A stretch of 64,000 nucleotides of DNA from Fundidesulfovibrio magnetotacticus (GTDB lineage Bacteria; Desulfobacterota; Desulfovibrionia; Desulfovibrionales; Desulfovibrionaceae), in assembly GCF_013019105.1 (NCBI RefSeq), contig NZ_BLTE01000017.1, forward strand, positions 39,893-103,892, written 5' to 3'. The notes beneath the pieces are model-generated. The model saw nothing but the letters and a program-made list of their open reading frames with translations. It did not search any database and was not told where the DNA came from. A program made the translations under genes and the position numbers. Shown piece after piece: positions 23,964-32,479 of this stretch (position 1 is the first letter of the stretch; each line of letters begins with the position of its first letter).

Positions 23964-25853
23964 TCACGCGTGATTGCGCCCGGCCAGAACGGCGCTCGCG
24001 CGACGCTGGGCATGGGCCATGGTGGAAAGTTCCGGTTCGTCCTGGCCCTGGGGCTGGACGGAGTCCGGTTCCGGGTCGGTGTCCTGCGCGGCCATGTACT
24101 GCAGGCTGGGGCTCCAAGAGCCGTCCGCGCAGGCGTGGGCCAGCACGGTGCAGTCGAGGTAGTGGTTCTCCCGGCTCAACTCCTCCCAGCGCAGACGACC
24201 GTCACGGCCGCGCACCAGCCGTTCCGCCGTGATCTGCCGGGCGTAGTCGCTGCCGGTCTGCGCGTGCAGCCGCATGGGCTGGCGGGCGTCCGGCCGCAGG
24301 CGCTTGAACACCAGGGTCTTCAGGTGGTGCACGTCCAGCAGGTACAGGGTGAGCCCGTTGGGGATGGCCCGGCCGGACTTGGGCAGCTTGTCCACGGTGG
24401 TCCAGCTCACCGGCACGTGGTGCTCGCGCGAGCGGCCTTTGCAGGGGAACACCCGCCCGCCGCCCATCTCCCGGCACCAGGCGTAGACCTCTTCCGTGCG
24501 GGTGAGCACGCCGTGTTCGGAGGCGTTGCCGCCCGAGTCGATGGCCACACGCCAGATCCCCATCTCCTCGCCGGGCCTGCCCTGCACGGGGTAGGCGGTC
24601 TCGTGGGCCAGAGCCTCCACGTCCTCCCATTCCCGCAACTGGCCGTAATCGATCAGCCAGCAGCGCATGTCCGCCGACCAGGCCAACACCACGAACCAGA
24701 AATGGTCCCGTTGGGTGTCGATTCCGCAGGTGAGGGCCACGGCCTCGGCCGGGACGGTTTGCGGCGGCAGGTGCATGGCCCGGCGGGAGAGGATCTGCTC
24801 CTCGCTGGCGGCCAGCTCGGTGGGCCGGTAGGGCCGGGCCAGGTCGCCGTTGCGGAAGTCCATCATCAGGTCCGGCGAGTCCGAGCGCTTGGCCCTGATC
24901 CACTTGGCCGCGATCTCGGAGAGGCTCACCGCATGGGAGAGGAGCGCCGGGAGGTGGAAGCCCACCGAGCGCGGCTTGTCTACCGGGCGCTTGGCCCGCC
25001 AGCGCCCGGCAGCCACGGCGCTGTCCCGGACGTGGTCTGACCACTCGTATCTGCAGGCGGCGCACCGGTAGCGGGCCAGCCTCTCCCGCTCGATCCGGCG
25101 CGGGTCCTTGACGCCGCCCATCACCACGATGTTGCGGTGCTTCATCTCCTGGTAGGTGTTGCAGGCCGGGCACTTGGCCTCGTAGACGCGCAATTCGTCC
25201 GACTCCGTCATGGCCCGCCAGATGGGCGAGGATTCGTCGCCCACCGGCTTGGCCACGCACACGATCTTGCGGGAGAACGAGTAGGAGCGGGTGCGACCCT
25301 TGAACTCCTCCATGGGCAGCCCCTTTCCGGCCTCGACCTTGTAGAGGTCCGGCTCATCCAGGAAGAGGTGCTTGACCGTGATGGAGGCGCGCTGCGAGGG
25401 GGACGCCGCGCTGGACAGGAACAGGGACGAGCCGTCGAGGAGCCGGAAGTGCCCGGCGGTGTGTTTGACCACGTGCTTGCGCAGGGCCGGTGACTTCATG
25501 AGCAGGGGCTTGAGCTTCTCGGCTTCCACACGCGCGAGCATCTCGTCCGAGGGCATGGCCAGCATCTTGGTCCCCGGCCAGTTGTCGATGGAGTAGCCCA
25601 GACAGATGTACTCGAAGAGGGTCTTGCCCAGCTGGTGGCCGCCGCAGACGTTGATCTCCTCGATGTGCGGACTGCCGAAGGCGTCCAGCATGCCCTCCAG
25701 GTAGCGGGAGACGTCCAGGCGCAGGCGGGACCCGGCATAGGGGCCATCCTGCACGATGATGTTCCGGGCGGCCCAGTCCGAGACGGAAAGCTGCTCGCGC
25801 TTTCGGAACACCTGGCGCTCGCCTTCGGTGAGGCGGAAAGTGGCCTTGCTCAT
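23964..25853 (-). CDS. Terminase large subunit, GpA family
   Basis: 629 residues. Visible are the ATPase Walker A variant 'GGHQLGKTLFEY', Walker B 'HLFLDEPDLY', a zinc-binding-like CPAC...CAAC pair, and the nuclease-domain Asp in 'CGIDTQRDHFWFVV'. This is the motor that packages DNA and cuts concatemers. The start at 25853 shares a base with the stop of the adenine methyltransferase gene (TGATG). The ORF extends 69 bases further upstream, but that part overlaps the methyltransferase. Confidence 0.93.
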   Translation of the reverse strand: MSKATFRLTEGERQVFRKREQLSVSDWAARNIIVQDGPYAGSRLRLDVSRYLEGMLDAFGSPHIEEINVCGGHQLGKTLFEYICLGYSIDNWPGTKMLAMPSDEMLARVEAEKLKPLLMKSPALRKHVVKHTAGHFRLLDGSSLFLSSAASPSQRASITVKHLFLDEPDLYKVEAGKGLPMEEFKGRTRSYSFSRKIVCVAKPVGDESSPIWRAMTESDELRVYEAKCPACNTYQEMKHRNIVVMGGVKDPRRIERERLARYRCAACRYEWSDHVRDSAVAAGRWRAKRPVDKPRSVGFHLPALLSHAVSLSEIAAKWIRAKRSDSPDLMMDFRNGDLARPYRPTELAASEEQILSRRAMHLPPQTVPAEAVALTCGIDTQRDHFWFVVLAWSADMRCWLIDYGQLREWEDVEALAHETAYPVQGRPGEEMGIWRVAIDSGGNASEHGVLTRTEEVYAWCREMGGGRVFPCKGRSREHHVPVSWTTVDKLPKSGRAIPNGLTLYLLDVHHLKTLVFKRLRPDARQPMRLHAQTGSDYARQITAERLVRGRDGRLRWEELSRENHYLDCTVLAHACADGSWSPSLQYMAAQDTDPEPDSVQPQGQDEPELSTMAHAQRRASAVLAGRNHA

Positions 25854-26704
25854 CCCGCCACCTCCAAGAGCGTGCTTCTCCGGTCGAGCTTCGCCGCCGT
25901 CCAGGGCGACAACCACAGACACTCCACGCGCGGCACCGCTTTGTCCGCCATGACCCGACGCCTGAACACCGGCCAGTCGGGGTAGAGGCGGCGGTAGAGT
26001 TCCGAGTCGTAGCCGGAGAGCACCACCATGCCCTCCACGGCGTGCAGGCGCTCGGACAGGGCCTCGTGGTCGGTGTCGGTCATCTCATGGGCGTAGCCGC
26101 CGCCCTTGGCGACCTGCGTTCGTTGCGAGTGGACGTAGGGCGGGTCCACGTAGAACAGTGTCCGCCCGCCGTCGTAGCGCTCGATGACCTCCAGGGCCGG
26201 GAGCATCTCCACCGTGACCGTGCGCAGACGGTGGGAGAAGCACTCCAGCAGTTGGGGATAGGCGGCGAAGTCGTGAGCCGGGCTCCGGTCGCCCTCGCGC
26301 CTGGAGCGGAACCCCGTCCTGCGCTTCCGGTGGATGGCGTCGGAGCCCATGCCCATGGCCATGCGGATCACCGTCCGCCTGGCCTGCTCCACCGGATCGG
26401 CGCAGGGTTCCTGGGCGCGCTCGAACTCCACGCGGGAGAACGGGGTCAGGCGGAGCAGCCGCTCCAGCTCGCGAGCCCTGGTGCTGTCGCGCAGGACGCG
26501 GAACACGTTGACCACGCTCGCGTCCAGGTCGTTGTAGACGTCGCAATGGGTCGGACTCTTGCGCATGAGCACCGAGGCCGCGCCCCCGTAGGGTTCCACG
26601 TACACGCGATGCGCTGGGAAGTGCCCGATGATCCAGAGGGCCAGACGCGACTTGCCGCCGTGGTAGCGCAGGACTGGACGTGAGGGCGACGGGCTCGTGT
26701 TCAT
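25850..26704 (-). CDS. DNA adenine N6-methyltransferase, Dam/D12 class
   Basis: 284 residues. 'LRYHGGKSRLALWI' is the FxGxK SAM-binding motif I, 'YVEPYGGAASVL' follows it, and 'FYVDPPYVHS' carries the catalytic DPPY motif IV. This order is the alpha-class (D12) arrangement of Dam-like enzymes that typically methylate GATC. Located between terminase genes and next to a C5 methyltransferase, it is likely phage anti-restriction modification. Overlaps both neighbours by four bases or fewer. Confidence 0.9.
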   Translation of the reverse strand: MNTSPSPSRPVLRYHGGKSRLALWIIGHFPAHRVYVEPYGGAASVLMRKSPTHCDVYNDLDASVVNVFRVLRDSTRARELERLLRLTPFSRVEFERAQEPCADPVEQARRTVIRMAMGMGSDAIHRKRRTGFRSRREGDRSPAHDFAAYPQLLECFSHRLRTVTVEMLPALEVIERYDGGRTLFYVDPPYVHSQRTQVAKGGGYAHEMTDTDHEALSERLHAVEGMVVLSGYDSELYRRLYPDWPVFRRRVMADKAVPRVECLWLSPWTAAKLDRRSTLLEVAG

Positions 26705-27723
26705 CTCCCTGTCTCCTTGCCCGACGATGTGGACTCCGCAGGCCCGCGATGCGCCGCCATGATGGCCAGCCCCAGCTCGTAGGCGACGTAGGGCACCACG
26801 GCGTCCCCGAAACCGGCTATCTGAGCCACCCGGCCGGGAACCCCATGAGCCAGCAAACGAATTCCGGATTCATAGGCGGGCACGCGCCGGGCTTTGCCGT
26901 CGTGCCCGACGATCCAAGCGGCGTCGGCCCAGGGCCGTAGAGGTGCGCCACCTCGTTCGGGAGCTGCTGCCCGCGACTGCTGCCCCCGTTGCGGCGCTCC
27001 TGGCTCTCCGCGCTGTTCGGGTAGCGGTGGTCCCTGTGCGTCACCGTCGCCCACATGGCCACCCGGGCCGCCTGGGCGGGCAGCGGCTGTCCCCCGCCCG
27101 AGAAGCACTGGTTCAGACAGCCCTTCTCCCCGTCCGAGGCCCTGGGGGTGCTCCAGAGCGCCTTGACCGTCACGCTCAGCCCGCCCTCCGCCGGGCGCGC
27201 GTTGCCCTTGCTGGTCCGGCCCCCGGTCGCATCCCCCACCAGGGGCGTGGGCCAGAAGGAAAAGCCTGTCTCGCCGTTGCGGGGCATCGACGGCACAAGC
27301 TGGAAGTACGACCGGCCAGCAGGCGTAACCGAGGCCTTCCAGGTCAGAAAGCACTCCGTCGAGGCCCAGCGTGACGAAACCAGTAGGATTCTCAAACAGT
27401 CCCCAAGCGGGCCTTTTGGCAGCCATGAGCCGCACAGTTTCAGGCCAGAGCCAGCGGTCATCGCCCGCGCCCTTGCGCTCCCCGGCGACGGAGGCCGGCT
27501 GGCAGGGAGGTCCTCCGCAAACAAGGTCAACCGGTTCGAGGTCGACGTAGTTTCTTTTGTCGTGATCACGCATGTCTCCGAACAGCTTGGCGTTGGGGAA
27601 GCGCCGACGAAGCCAGGCGCGCCTGCGCCGGTCGGCCTCCATCATCCAGACCGTGGTCATCCCGGCCCACAAGAGCCCCAGATCGATGCCCGCGATCCCG
27701 GTGCAGACCGAACCCACGCGCAT
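26701..27723 (-). CDS. Phage DNA cytosine-5 methyltransferase
   Basis: 340 residues. Motif I 'VGSVCTGIAGIDLGLLWAGM', motif IV 'CGGPPCQPASVAG' with the catalytic Cys, motif VI 'LFENPTGFV', motif VIII 'APQRRDRLFLLA' and the C-terminal 'GFGDAVVPYVAYELG' (motif X) are all present in order. The segment after motif VIII is Gly/Arg/Gln-rich and low in complexity, which is where target recognition sits. The start is the ATG at 27723 (a GTG one codon upstream is also possible). The enzyme probably protects phage DNA from host restriction. A second long ORF overlaps it in another frame. Confidence 0.88.
   Translation of the reverse strand: MRVGSVCTGIAGIDLGLLWAGMTTVWMMEADRRRRAWLRRRFPNAKLFGDMRDHDKRNYVDLEPVDLVCGGPPCQPASVAGERKGAGDDRWLWPETVRLMAAKRPAWGLFENPTGFVTLGLDGVLSDLEGLGYACWPVVLPACAVDAPQRRDRLFLLAHAPGGGCDRGPDQQGQRAPGGGRAERDGQGALEHPQGLGRGEGLSEPVLLGRGTAAARPGGPGGHVGDGDAQGPPLPEQRGEPGAPQRGQQSRAAAPERGGAPLRPWADAAWIVGHDGKARRVPAYESGIRLLAHGVPGRVAQIAGFGDAVVPYVAYELGLAIMAAHRGPAESTSSGKETGR
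26817..27569 (-). CDS. Overlapping ORF in an alternate frame of the C5 methyltransferase
   Basis: 250 residues wholly inside the methyltransferase gene. It contains 'RLTLFAEDLPASRPPSPGS', 'SSRWASTECFLTWKASVTP', 'FWPTPLVGDATGG' and 'NPEFVCWLMGFPAGW'. I recall these as recurring in a family of annotated phage proteins, so the alternate frame may be conserved. The methyltransferase motifs are clearly in the other frame. There is no independent start signal beyond an ATG at 27569. Either both frames are used or this is a conserved shadow of the C5 methyltransferase; I regard the second as at least as likely. Confidence 0.35.
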   Translation of the reverse strand: MITTKETTSTSNRLTLFAEDLPASRPPSPGSARARAMTAGSGLKLCGSWLPKGPLGDCLRILLVSSRWASTECFLTWKASVTPAGRSYFQLVPSMPRNGETGFSFWPTPLVGDATGGRTSKGNARPAEGGLSVTVKALWSTPRASDGEKGCLNQCFSGGGQPLPAQAARVAMWATVTHRDHRYPNSAESQERRNGGSSRGQQLPNEVAHLYGPGPTPLGSSGTTAKPGACPPMNPEFVCWLMGFPAGWLR

Positions 27724-27944
27724 CACGGCGTCGCTCCCTGCACGCGGTGGGGTAGGCGGCCGGGGGCCTCCTTTTCCCGGCCGCCGTCCCTGTGCGTAGG
27801 GTTTGGGCATCGCGCTGTCCCGGCACCGTCGCCCGACCTCCGACACGGCCCGCCGGGCACCACGCCGGCGGGGCTGGGGGTTGACCCGACGCCCACCACC
27901 CAATGGTGATCGCCGGGGAAACGCAGAACCCGCCCCGCGCTCAC
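27723..27944 (-). CDS. Small coupled protein, unknown
   Basis: 73 residues, shorter than the usual ORF threshold and rich in Pro, Gly and Arg ('VSAGRVLRFPGDHHWVVGVGST...'). Support is positional: its GTG overlaps the stop of the ASCH gene (GTGA, 27944) and its TGA shares a base with the ATG of the methyltransferase (27723). Such end-to-end coupling is the rule throughout this operon and fills what would be an otherwise odd 220-base gap. No family recognised. Confidence 0.4.
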   Translation of the reverse strand: MSAGRVLRFPGDHHWVVGVGSTPSPAGVVPGGPCRRSGDGAGTARCPNPTHRDGGREKEAPGRLPHRVQGATP

Positions 27945-28402
27945 AGGAGCACCCCCTGCCCGGCGTCCGGGGCGGAATAGGTCACTTGAAAAAAGCCTTG
28001 ATGGCCCGGGCAGGGCATGAACGGCAGGGGCCGGGCGTCGGCCAGGGACCAATGCCAGGTCCCCGGCTCGGGCACGGCCCAAGGGGAGGCCGAACCCTGG
28101 CGGCAACCGGTCAGGCGCACCTTCCCCACGACGCCGCCGCACTCGCGCGCGACCTCGGGAAGCTTGTCCGGGAGGCGCAGGCCATGGCGGACGTGCAGTT
28201 CCCACAGGATGTCCCGGGCTCCGGCGAGGGAGAAGCGCGGCGACTTGGAGGCGTGCACGAGGATCTCGACGCCATGCAGGTACTTCCTGGGGATCGCCCA
28301 TGTCCGGTTTTCGACGTCCTTCAGGCCATGCACGATAAAGAAGGCCCAGGGCTGCCAGAAGGAGAGCGCGAGGGTGGGCAAGGCGGCGCTCCCGGCGATC
28401 AT
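27941..28402 (-). CDS. ASCH-domain protein
   Basis: 153 residues. 'LALSFWQPWAFFIVHGLKDVENRTW' and 'HGVEILVHASKSP' form the ASCH (PUA-like beta barrel) signature: a 'LSI.QPWA..I..G.K..E.R.W' strand-helix and a following 'I.I.ASK'. ASCH proteins bind RNA or modified nucleotides and are frequent in phage accessory clusters next to methyltransferases. The role is probably nucleic-acid recognition; no catalytic residue is evident. Confidence 0.75.
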   Translation of the reverse strand: MIAGSAALPTLALSFWQPWAFFIVHGLKDVENRTWAIPRKYLHGVEILVHASKSPRFSLAGARDILWELHVRHGLRLPDKLPEVARECGGVVGKVRLTGCRQGSASPWAVPEPGTWHWSLADARPLPFMPCPGHQGFFQVTYSAPDAGQGVLL

Positions 28403-28623
28403 GAGGGCTCACCTCCCTCGGGGTACATGGCCTCGAAGCGCCCCTCGGGCTCGGGCTGGACGGCGTCCATGCGCATCAAGCCCAGGCGCTCCCAGAATGC
28501 CGCCTCCAGGTTGGGTCGGCTAGCGACCACGGCGTGCACGCCGTGCCGGCCCGTCCAGGCCTGATCCAGGGCCTCGGGGCTCATGGCCCCGGCGGCGGTG
28601 TCGCTAGCTGTTCTCGTCGGCAT
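28399..28623 (-). CDS. Small phage protein, unknown
   Basis: 74 residues, 'MPTRTASDTAAGAMSPEALDQAWTGRHGVHAVVASRPNLEAAFWERLGL...'. It overlaps the ASCH gene start by four bases. A second ATG ('MSPEALDQAW') is possible. Sequence is neutral, with one predicted helix pair and no motif I recognise. Considered real mainly from operon coupling. Confidence 0.5.
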   Translation of the reverse strand: MPTRTASDTAAGAMSPEALDQAWTGRHGVHAVVASRPNLEAAFWERLGLMRMDAVQPEPEGRFEAMYPEGGEPS

Positions 28624-28650
28624 GGTGTTCTCCCTCGGGTTGATGGTCCG

Positions 28651-29439
28651 TCAGGCCGCGTCTCCGGCCGGTTCGTCCGCCAGCTCCACCACGAAGGCCC
28701 GGTCGGACGACCAGGCGTCCATGAGGTCCCCGGAGTCGCGCAGCAGGAACTCCGTGACCTCGGGGACCAGATTCGGGGCCGCGTCGCGCAGCTGCCCGGC
28801 CACCTCGGGGGGCACTCCATCCAGGGCGGCCAGCCTGGACACGACCAGCTCCACCAGCTTGGGGGCCGTGCGCCGGTCCCGCCCTTCGATCTCGTTGCGG
28901 AAGAGCTGCGCCCGCACGGCCAGATCGCGCTCGTGGTCGGCCCGGGGCATGAGCAGGCCCTGCTCGCGCTCCAGCTTGAGCTTCTGGCGTTGGGCCTGGA
29001 ACTGCTTGAGCTCCGCGTCCGCGCTCATGCGGTTGACCATGGCCTCGCTGGCGGCCCGGTCCTCCACGCTGGACAAGGGGGTGAGGTTCGCGGCCGCGTA
29101 GCCGAGCAAGGCCCCTTCCTCGAAGTGGCCCTCGGAATTGCGCGGGACCTTCCCGCGCTTCACGTCCGCGTTGAACTTGGACTTGGCCACCTTGAAGCCG
29201 CTGCCCTTGAGGAAGGCCACGGCGTCCAGCTGGGTCTTGTAGACCCGGGCGGACACGGGGGCCGCCTGCAGGCGCGCGGCCTCGGATTCCACGGCGGACT
29301 TCGCCCGCTCGAAGGCCTTGATGTTCTCGGGGCTCGGATCGTCCTTCATGCGTTTTTTGGCCTCTTCCTTGGCCTTGATGAGGAAGGCCAGGTCGTTCTT
29401 GGCGCTTTGTTCGGCCAGGGCCAGGAGCTGCTCATCCAT
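28651..29439 (-). CDS. Probable terminase small subunit
   Basis: 262 residues, mostly helical and charged. The segment 'AVAFLKGSGFKVAKSKFNADVKRGKVPRNSEGHF' is a helix-turn-helix-like stretch, followed by 'GALLGYAAANLTPL', a combination I associate with Nu1/terminase small subunits in Desulfovibrio-type prophages. C-terminal coiled helices ('AELKQFQAQRQKLKLEREQGLL') would support oligomerisation. It lies upstream of the large terminase but is separated from it by methyltransferase and accessory genes. It overlaps the ParB-methyltransferase gene by eight bases. Confidence 0.6.
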   Translation of the reverse strand: MDEQLLALAEQSAKNDLAFLIKAKEEAKKRMKDDPSPENIKAFERAKSAVESEAARLQAAPVSARVYKTQLDAVAFLKGSGFKVAKSKFNADVKRGKVPRNSEGHFEEGALLGYAAANLTPLSSVEDRAASEAMVNRMSADAELKQFQAQRQKLKLEREQGLLMPRADHERDLAVRAQLFRNEIEGRDRRTAPKLVELVVSRLAALDGVPPEVAGQLRDAAPNLVPEVTEFLLRDSGDLMDAWSSDRAFVVELADEPAGDAA

Positions 29440-30748
29440 GGCAGTTCCCCTCCCTGACCGCTTCGCGCCCGGTGTGCTCCTGCCAGCGGCGCACGATCAC
29501 GTCCGCGAAGCGCGGATCCAGCTCCAGGGTGCGGCAGGCCCTGCCCAGGGACTCGCAGGCCATGAGGGTGGACCCGGAGCCCCCGAAGGGATCGAGGACC
29601 AGGGCGCCGGGCCTGCTGGAATTGCGGATGAAGCGCTCGATGAGGGCCACCGGCTTCATGGTGGGGTGCGCGTCGCTGCGCGCGGGCTTGTCCACGCTCA
29701 CCACCGAGCCCGGGACCACCTCCACGGCAAGGTCCTGGCCCGAGAGTATGAACACGTCGTCTCCCGCCTGGATCTGCACGCGGCCGTCGTCCAGGAGCAC
29801 CGCGCCGGGCATGGCCTCGATCAGCGTGGTCTGGCGGCGGCCCCCGAACCAGGCGTGGCGGCCGGTGGGCTTCCAGCCGTAGAGAACGGGCTCGTGCTGC
29901 CAGTGGTAGTCCGCGCGCCCCAGGACGTGGATGTTCTTCCGCCAGACCAGGCAGGAGGCCAGCTTGAACCCGGCGTCCCGGAAGGCTTCGCGGAAGGCCA
30001 GACCCTCGGTGTCCGAGTGGGCCACGTAGACGGGCGCTCCGTCGGCCAGCACCGCGTAGAGGGCCTCAAAGGCCCGCCCGAGGAAGGCCCGGAAGGCGGC
30101 CGCGGACATGTCGTCGTTGAGGATCTTCCCGGCCTTGCCCTCGACGGCCACGTTGTAGGGGGGATCGGTGACGGCCAGCTCCGGGCGCTCGCCGCGCAGC
30201 AGGGCCTCCAGGTCGGCGGAGGAGGTGGCGTCGCCGCAGAGCAGACGGTGGCGGCCCAGGGTCCACACGTCGCCCGGGCGGGTGACGGGGACCTCGGGGA
30301 CCGGCGGCACGTCGTCGGGGTCCGTGCCGCCCAGGCCCGGCAGGAGGGCGAGCAGCGCGTCCAGCTCGGCCACGTCGAACCCGGTCAGGTTGAGATCGAC
30401 CTCCAGCTCGCGCAGCTCGTCAAGCTCCAGGGCCACGGTCTCATCGTCCCAGGCCGCCCAGGTGGCGGAGCGGTTGACCAGGAGCCGGAAGGCGCGCACC
30501 TGGGCGTATGTGAGGCCGTCGGCCGGGATCACGGGCACCTCCGCGAAGCCCAGGCGCGTGGCCGCCTCCAGGCGCAGGCGGCCGTCGACCACCTCGCCGC
30601 AGGCCCTGGCCAGGACCGGCGCCCGGAATCCGTACTCCCTGATCGCGTCCATCATGCGCTCCACCACTGCTCCGTCGAGTTTGCGCAGGTTCCGCCCGTA
30701 GGCGCGCAGCCTGTCCACCGGCCAGTATTCGAGTTTCAGCTTTTCCAT
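29432..30748 (-). CDS. ParB-like domain / DNA methyltransferase fusion
   Basis: 438 residues. Residues ~1-110 are a ParB/Srx-like N-terminal domain ('DAIREYGFRAPVLARACGEVVDGRLRLEAATRLGFAEVPVI'). Residues ~165-430 are a beta-class N6-adenine/N4-cytosine methyltransferase with motif IV 'VTDPPYNV' preceding motif I 'DPFGGSGSTLMACE'. The fusion is common in prophages. It is the third methyltransferase in this element and the most upstream one, near the replication genes. Likely role: modifying phage DNA early to evade restriction. Confidence 0.88.
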   Translation of the reverse strand: MEKLKLEYWPVDRLRAYGRNLRKLDGAVVERMMDAIREYGFRAPVLARACGEVVDGRLRLEAATRLGFAEVPVIPADGLTYAQVRAFRLLVNRSATWAAWDDETVALELDELRELEVDLNLTGFDVAELDALLALLPGLGGTDPDDVPPVPEVPVTRPGDVWTLGRHRLLCGDATSSADLEALLRGERPELAVTDPPYNVAVEGKAGKILNDDMSAAAFRAFLGRAFEALYAVLADGAPVYVAHSDTEGLAFREAFRDAGFKLASCLVWRKNIHVLGRADYHWQHEPVLYGWKPTGRHAWFGGRRQTTLIEAMPGAVLLDDGRVQIQAGDDVFILSGQDLAVEVVPGSVVSVDKPARSDAHPTMKPVALIERFIRNSSRPGALVLDPFGGSGSTLMACESLGRACRTLELDPRFADVIVRRWQEHTGREAVREGNCHG

Positions 30749-30868
30749 CCGCTGGTCCCCGTGCTACGTCCCCCGCGCCACGCGTGGCTGGGAGGGCTGG
30801 GGTTTCCTGGTCGGATGCACCCTCATCCGGCCGCCGGGCGGAGCTGCAACTCCGCGCGGCAGCCCTCC

Positions 30869-32479
30869 TCAAACGAACCAATGATCCAGGCGACGCCAGC
30901 CCGCGCAGGACAGGCCGCCGTCGATCCTCACCAGCATGGCCCACTCGCCGTCGTGGTCGCGATGGCCGTGGCATCCCTTGAGCCGGGTCACCGATTTGAG
31001 CCGCTCCGCGTCGATCAGGTAGAGAACCGCCTCAAGGCAGTCCCCGAAGAAGAGGTCCCGCGCCCGGTCGAACGCGGCCGGGTCCGCGTTGCGCAGGCCG
31101 TCCGCCGCCCAGAGCACGAGGGCGCGGTCTCCGTTGCGGCCCGGGAGCAGCACCGGCCCTACGCGCCGGCCGCGCAGGAAGGCGGCCAGCTCCAGGAGGG
31201 GCGCACGCGCCTCGCCGAACATCTCCAGGTCGGGCTCGGACAGCTGGTGCAACCAGGCGGGCAACGGGGAGGACGCAGCCTGGACGGTTGACGGCGCGGC
31301 CGCCGGGGCACTCTGCGGGACCTCCAGGACGGACGCCGCGCCCTGGGCACGTTCCCCCGCCCCCCCGAGGTCCGGCCGTCCAGCCGGAAGAAGTCCTGGC
31401 TGGAGCACGGGGGGCAGGCCCGCGAGGATCCAGGCGCGGAGGTTCGCGCCCGCCGCGAAGGCCTCGCCGGGGTCCTTGCCAACCGGGCACGGCCAGCGCT
31501 TGGCCCGGGGCAGGCTCACGGACCAGCGCTCCCAGCCCTTGGCCCCGGCCGTGTCGCAGTCCAGGGCCACCAGCACGCACAGAGCGCGAGACAGGGCCTC
31601 CAGCGCGGAGGCCTCGATCTTCTTGACCGTGGAGGTCATCACCGACACCGCCCCGGCGAGGTCTCCGGCCTGGTGGTGGAGCATGAGGGCGTCCAGCTCG
31701 GACTCGACCACCACGAAGGCCCGGGAGTCCGCGCCCAGCACCATGGCGTCCATGCAGCCGCCCGGGATGACGTAGTACTTGGTCTCCTCCTTGAAGCTCG
31801 CCCGGTCGGCCTCGGGGCGGCGGATGCGCAGGCGCAGCACGCTTCCGTCCGGCCCGAGCATGGGGATCACCAGGCCGCGCGGAATCCAGAAGGTGGTTTT
31901 GGGGCGCTGGGGGTTGCCGTCGGCGTCGAGCCTGGCCTCCGGCAGGGGCAGGCCCCACACGGAGCGCGGACGGATCAGGCAGGACTTGCCCCGCTCGCCC
32001 GGGTTCCAGCCCAGGCGGTAGCGCTTCACGGCCTCAAGCGGCAGGCCGCGCGCCGCCAGCCAGGAGAGCTGCTCGGGGGTGTTCAGCAGGTGCTCGTGCG
32101 CCCAGGCCGCGAAGCCCGTGGCCTTCCTGGTCCAGCGCTCGGCCGGGGGGATGGACTCGGCCGCCTCGAAGGGCTCCCGGCCGGGGGCCTTGCGCGGAGC
32201 CTTGGGCAGCGAGGCCGTGGCTCGGGAGGCCTGGATGCCCACGCGCTCGCAGGCGTCCTTGAAGGAAAGGCCCTCGAAGTCGCGCAGGAACTGGATAGCG
32301 TCGCCGTAGGTCTGGCACTGGCGGCAGTGGTAGCCGCCGCGCCCGTCGTGGTCCTCGGGCCGGACCATGCACCGGTCCGTGCCGCCGCAGGCCGGGCAGG
32401 CCGCCCCCCACTCCTTGGCCGTCTTCTTCTTCGGCTTGAGCCCGTGGGCTTCGAACAGTCCAAGGAGGTCAGCGGACAC
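30869..32479 (-). CDS. DNA primase (zinc finger plus Toprim)
   Basis: 536 residues. The N-terminus has a zinc-binding 'CPACGG...CRQCQTYGDAIQFL' (C..C...C..C) followed by 'FEGLSFKDACERVG', as in phage/DnaG-type primases. The Toprim-like core is at 'SRAFVVVESELDALMLHHQAGD' and 'VLVALDCDTAGAKGWERW'. It synthesises RNA primers for phage replication. It pairs with the helicase gene 263 bases upstream; the gap carries repeated motifs. Between this gene and the methyltransferase there is a 120-base stretch with nothing evident. Confidence 0.88.
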   Translation of the reverse strand: MSADLLGLFEAHGLKPKKKTAKEWGAACPACGGTDRCMVRPEDHDGRGGYHCRQCQTYGDAIQFLRDFEGLSFKDACERVGIQASRATASLPKAPRKAPGREPFEAAESIPPAERWTRKATGFAAWAHEHLLNTPEQLSWLAARGLPLEAVKRYRLGWNPGERGKSCLIRPRSVWGLPLPEARLDADGNPQRPKTTFWIPRGLVIPMLGPDGSVLRLRIRRPEADRASFKEETKYYVIPGGCMDAMVLGADSRAFVVVESELDALMLHHQAGDLAGAVSVMTSTVKKIEASALEALSRALCVLVALDCDTAGAKGWERWSVSLPRAKRWPCPVGKDPGEAFAAGANLRAWILAGLPPVLQPGLLPAGRPDLGGAGERAQGAASVLEVPQSAPAAAPSTVQAASSPLPAWLHQLSEPDLEMFGEARAPLLELAAFLRGRRVGPVLLPGRNGDRALVLWAADGLRNADPAAFDRARDLFFGDCLEAVLYLIDAERLKSVTRLKGCHGHRDHDGEWAMLVRIDGGLSCAGWRRLDHWFV

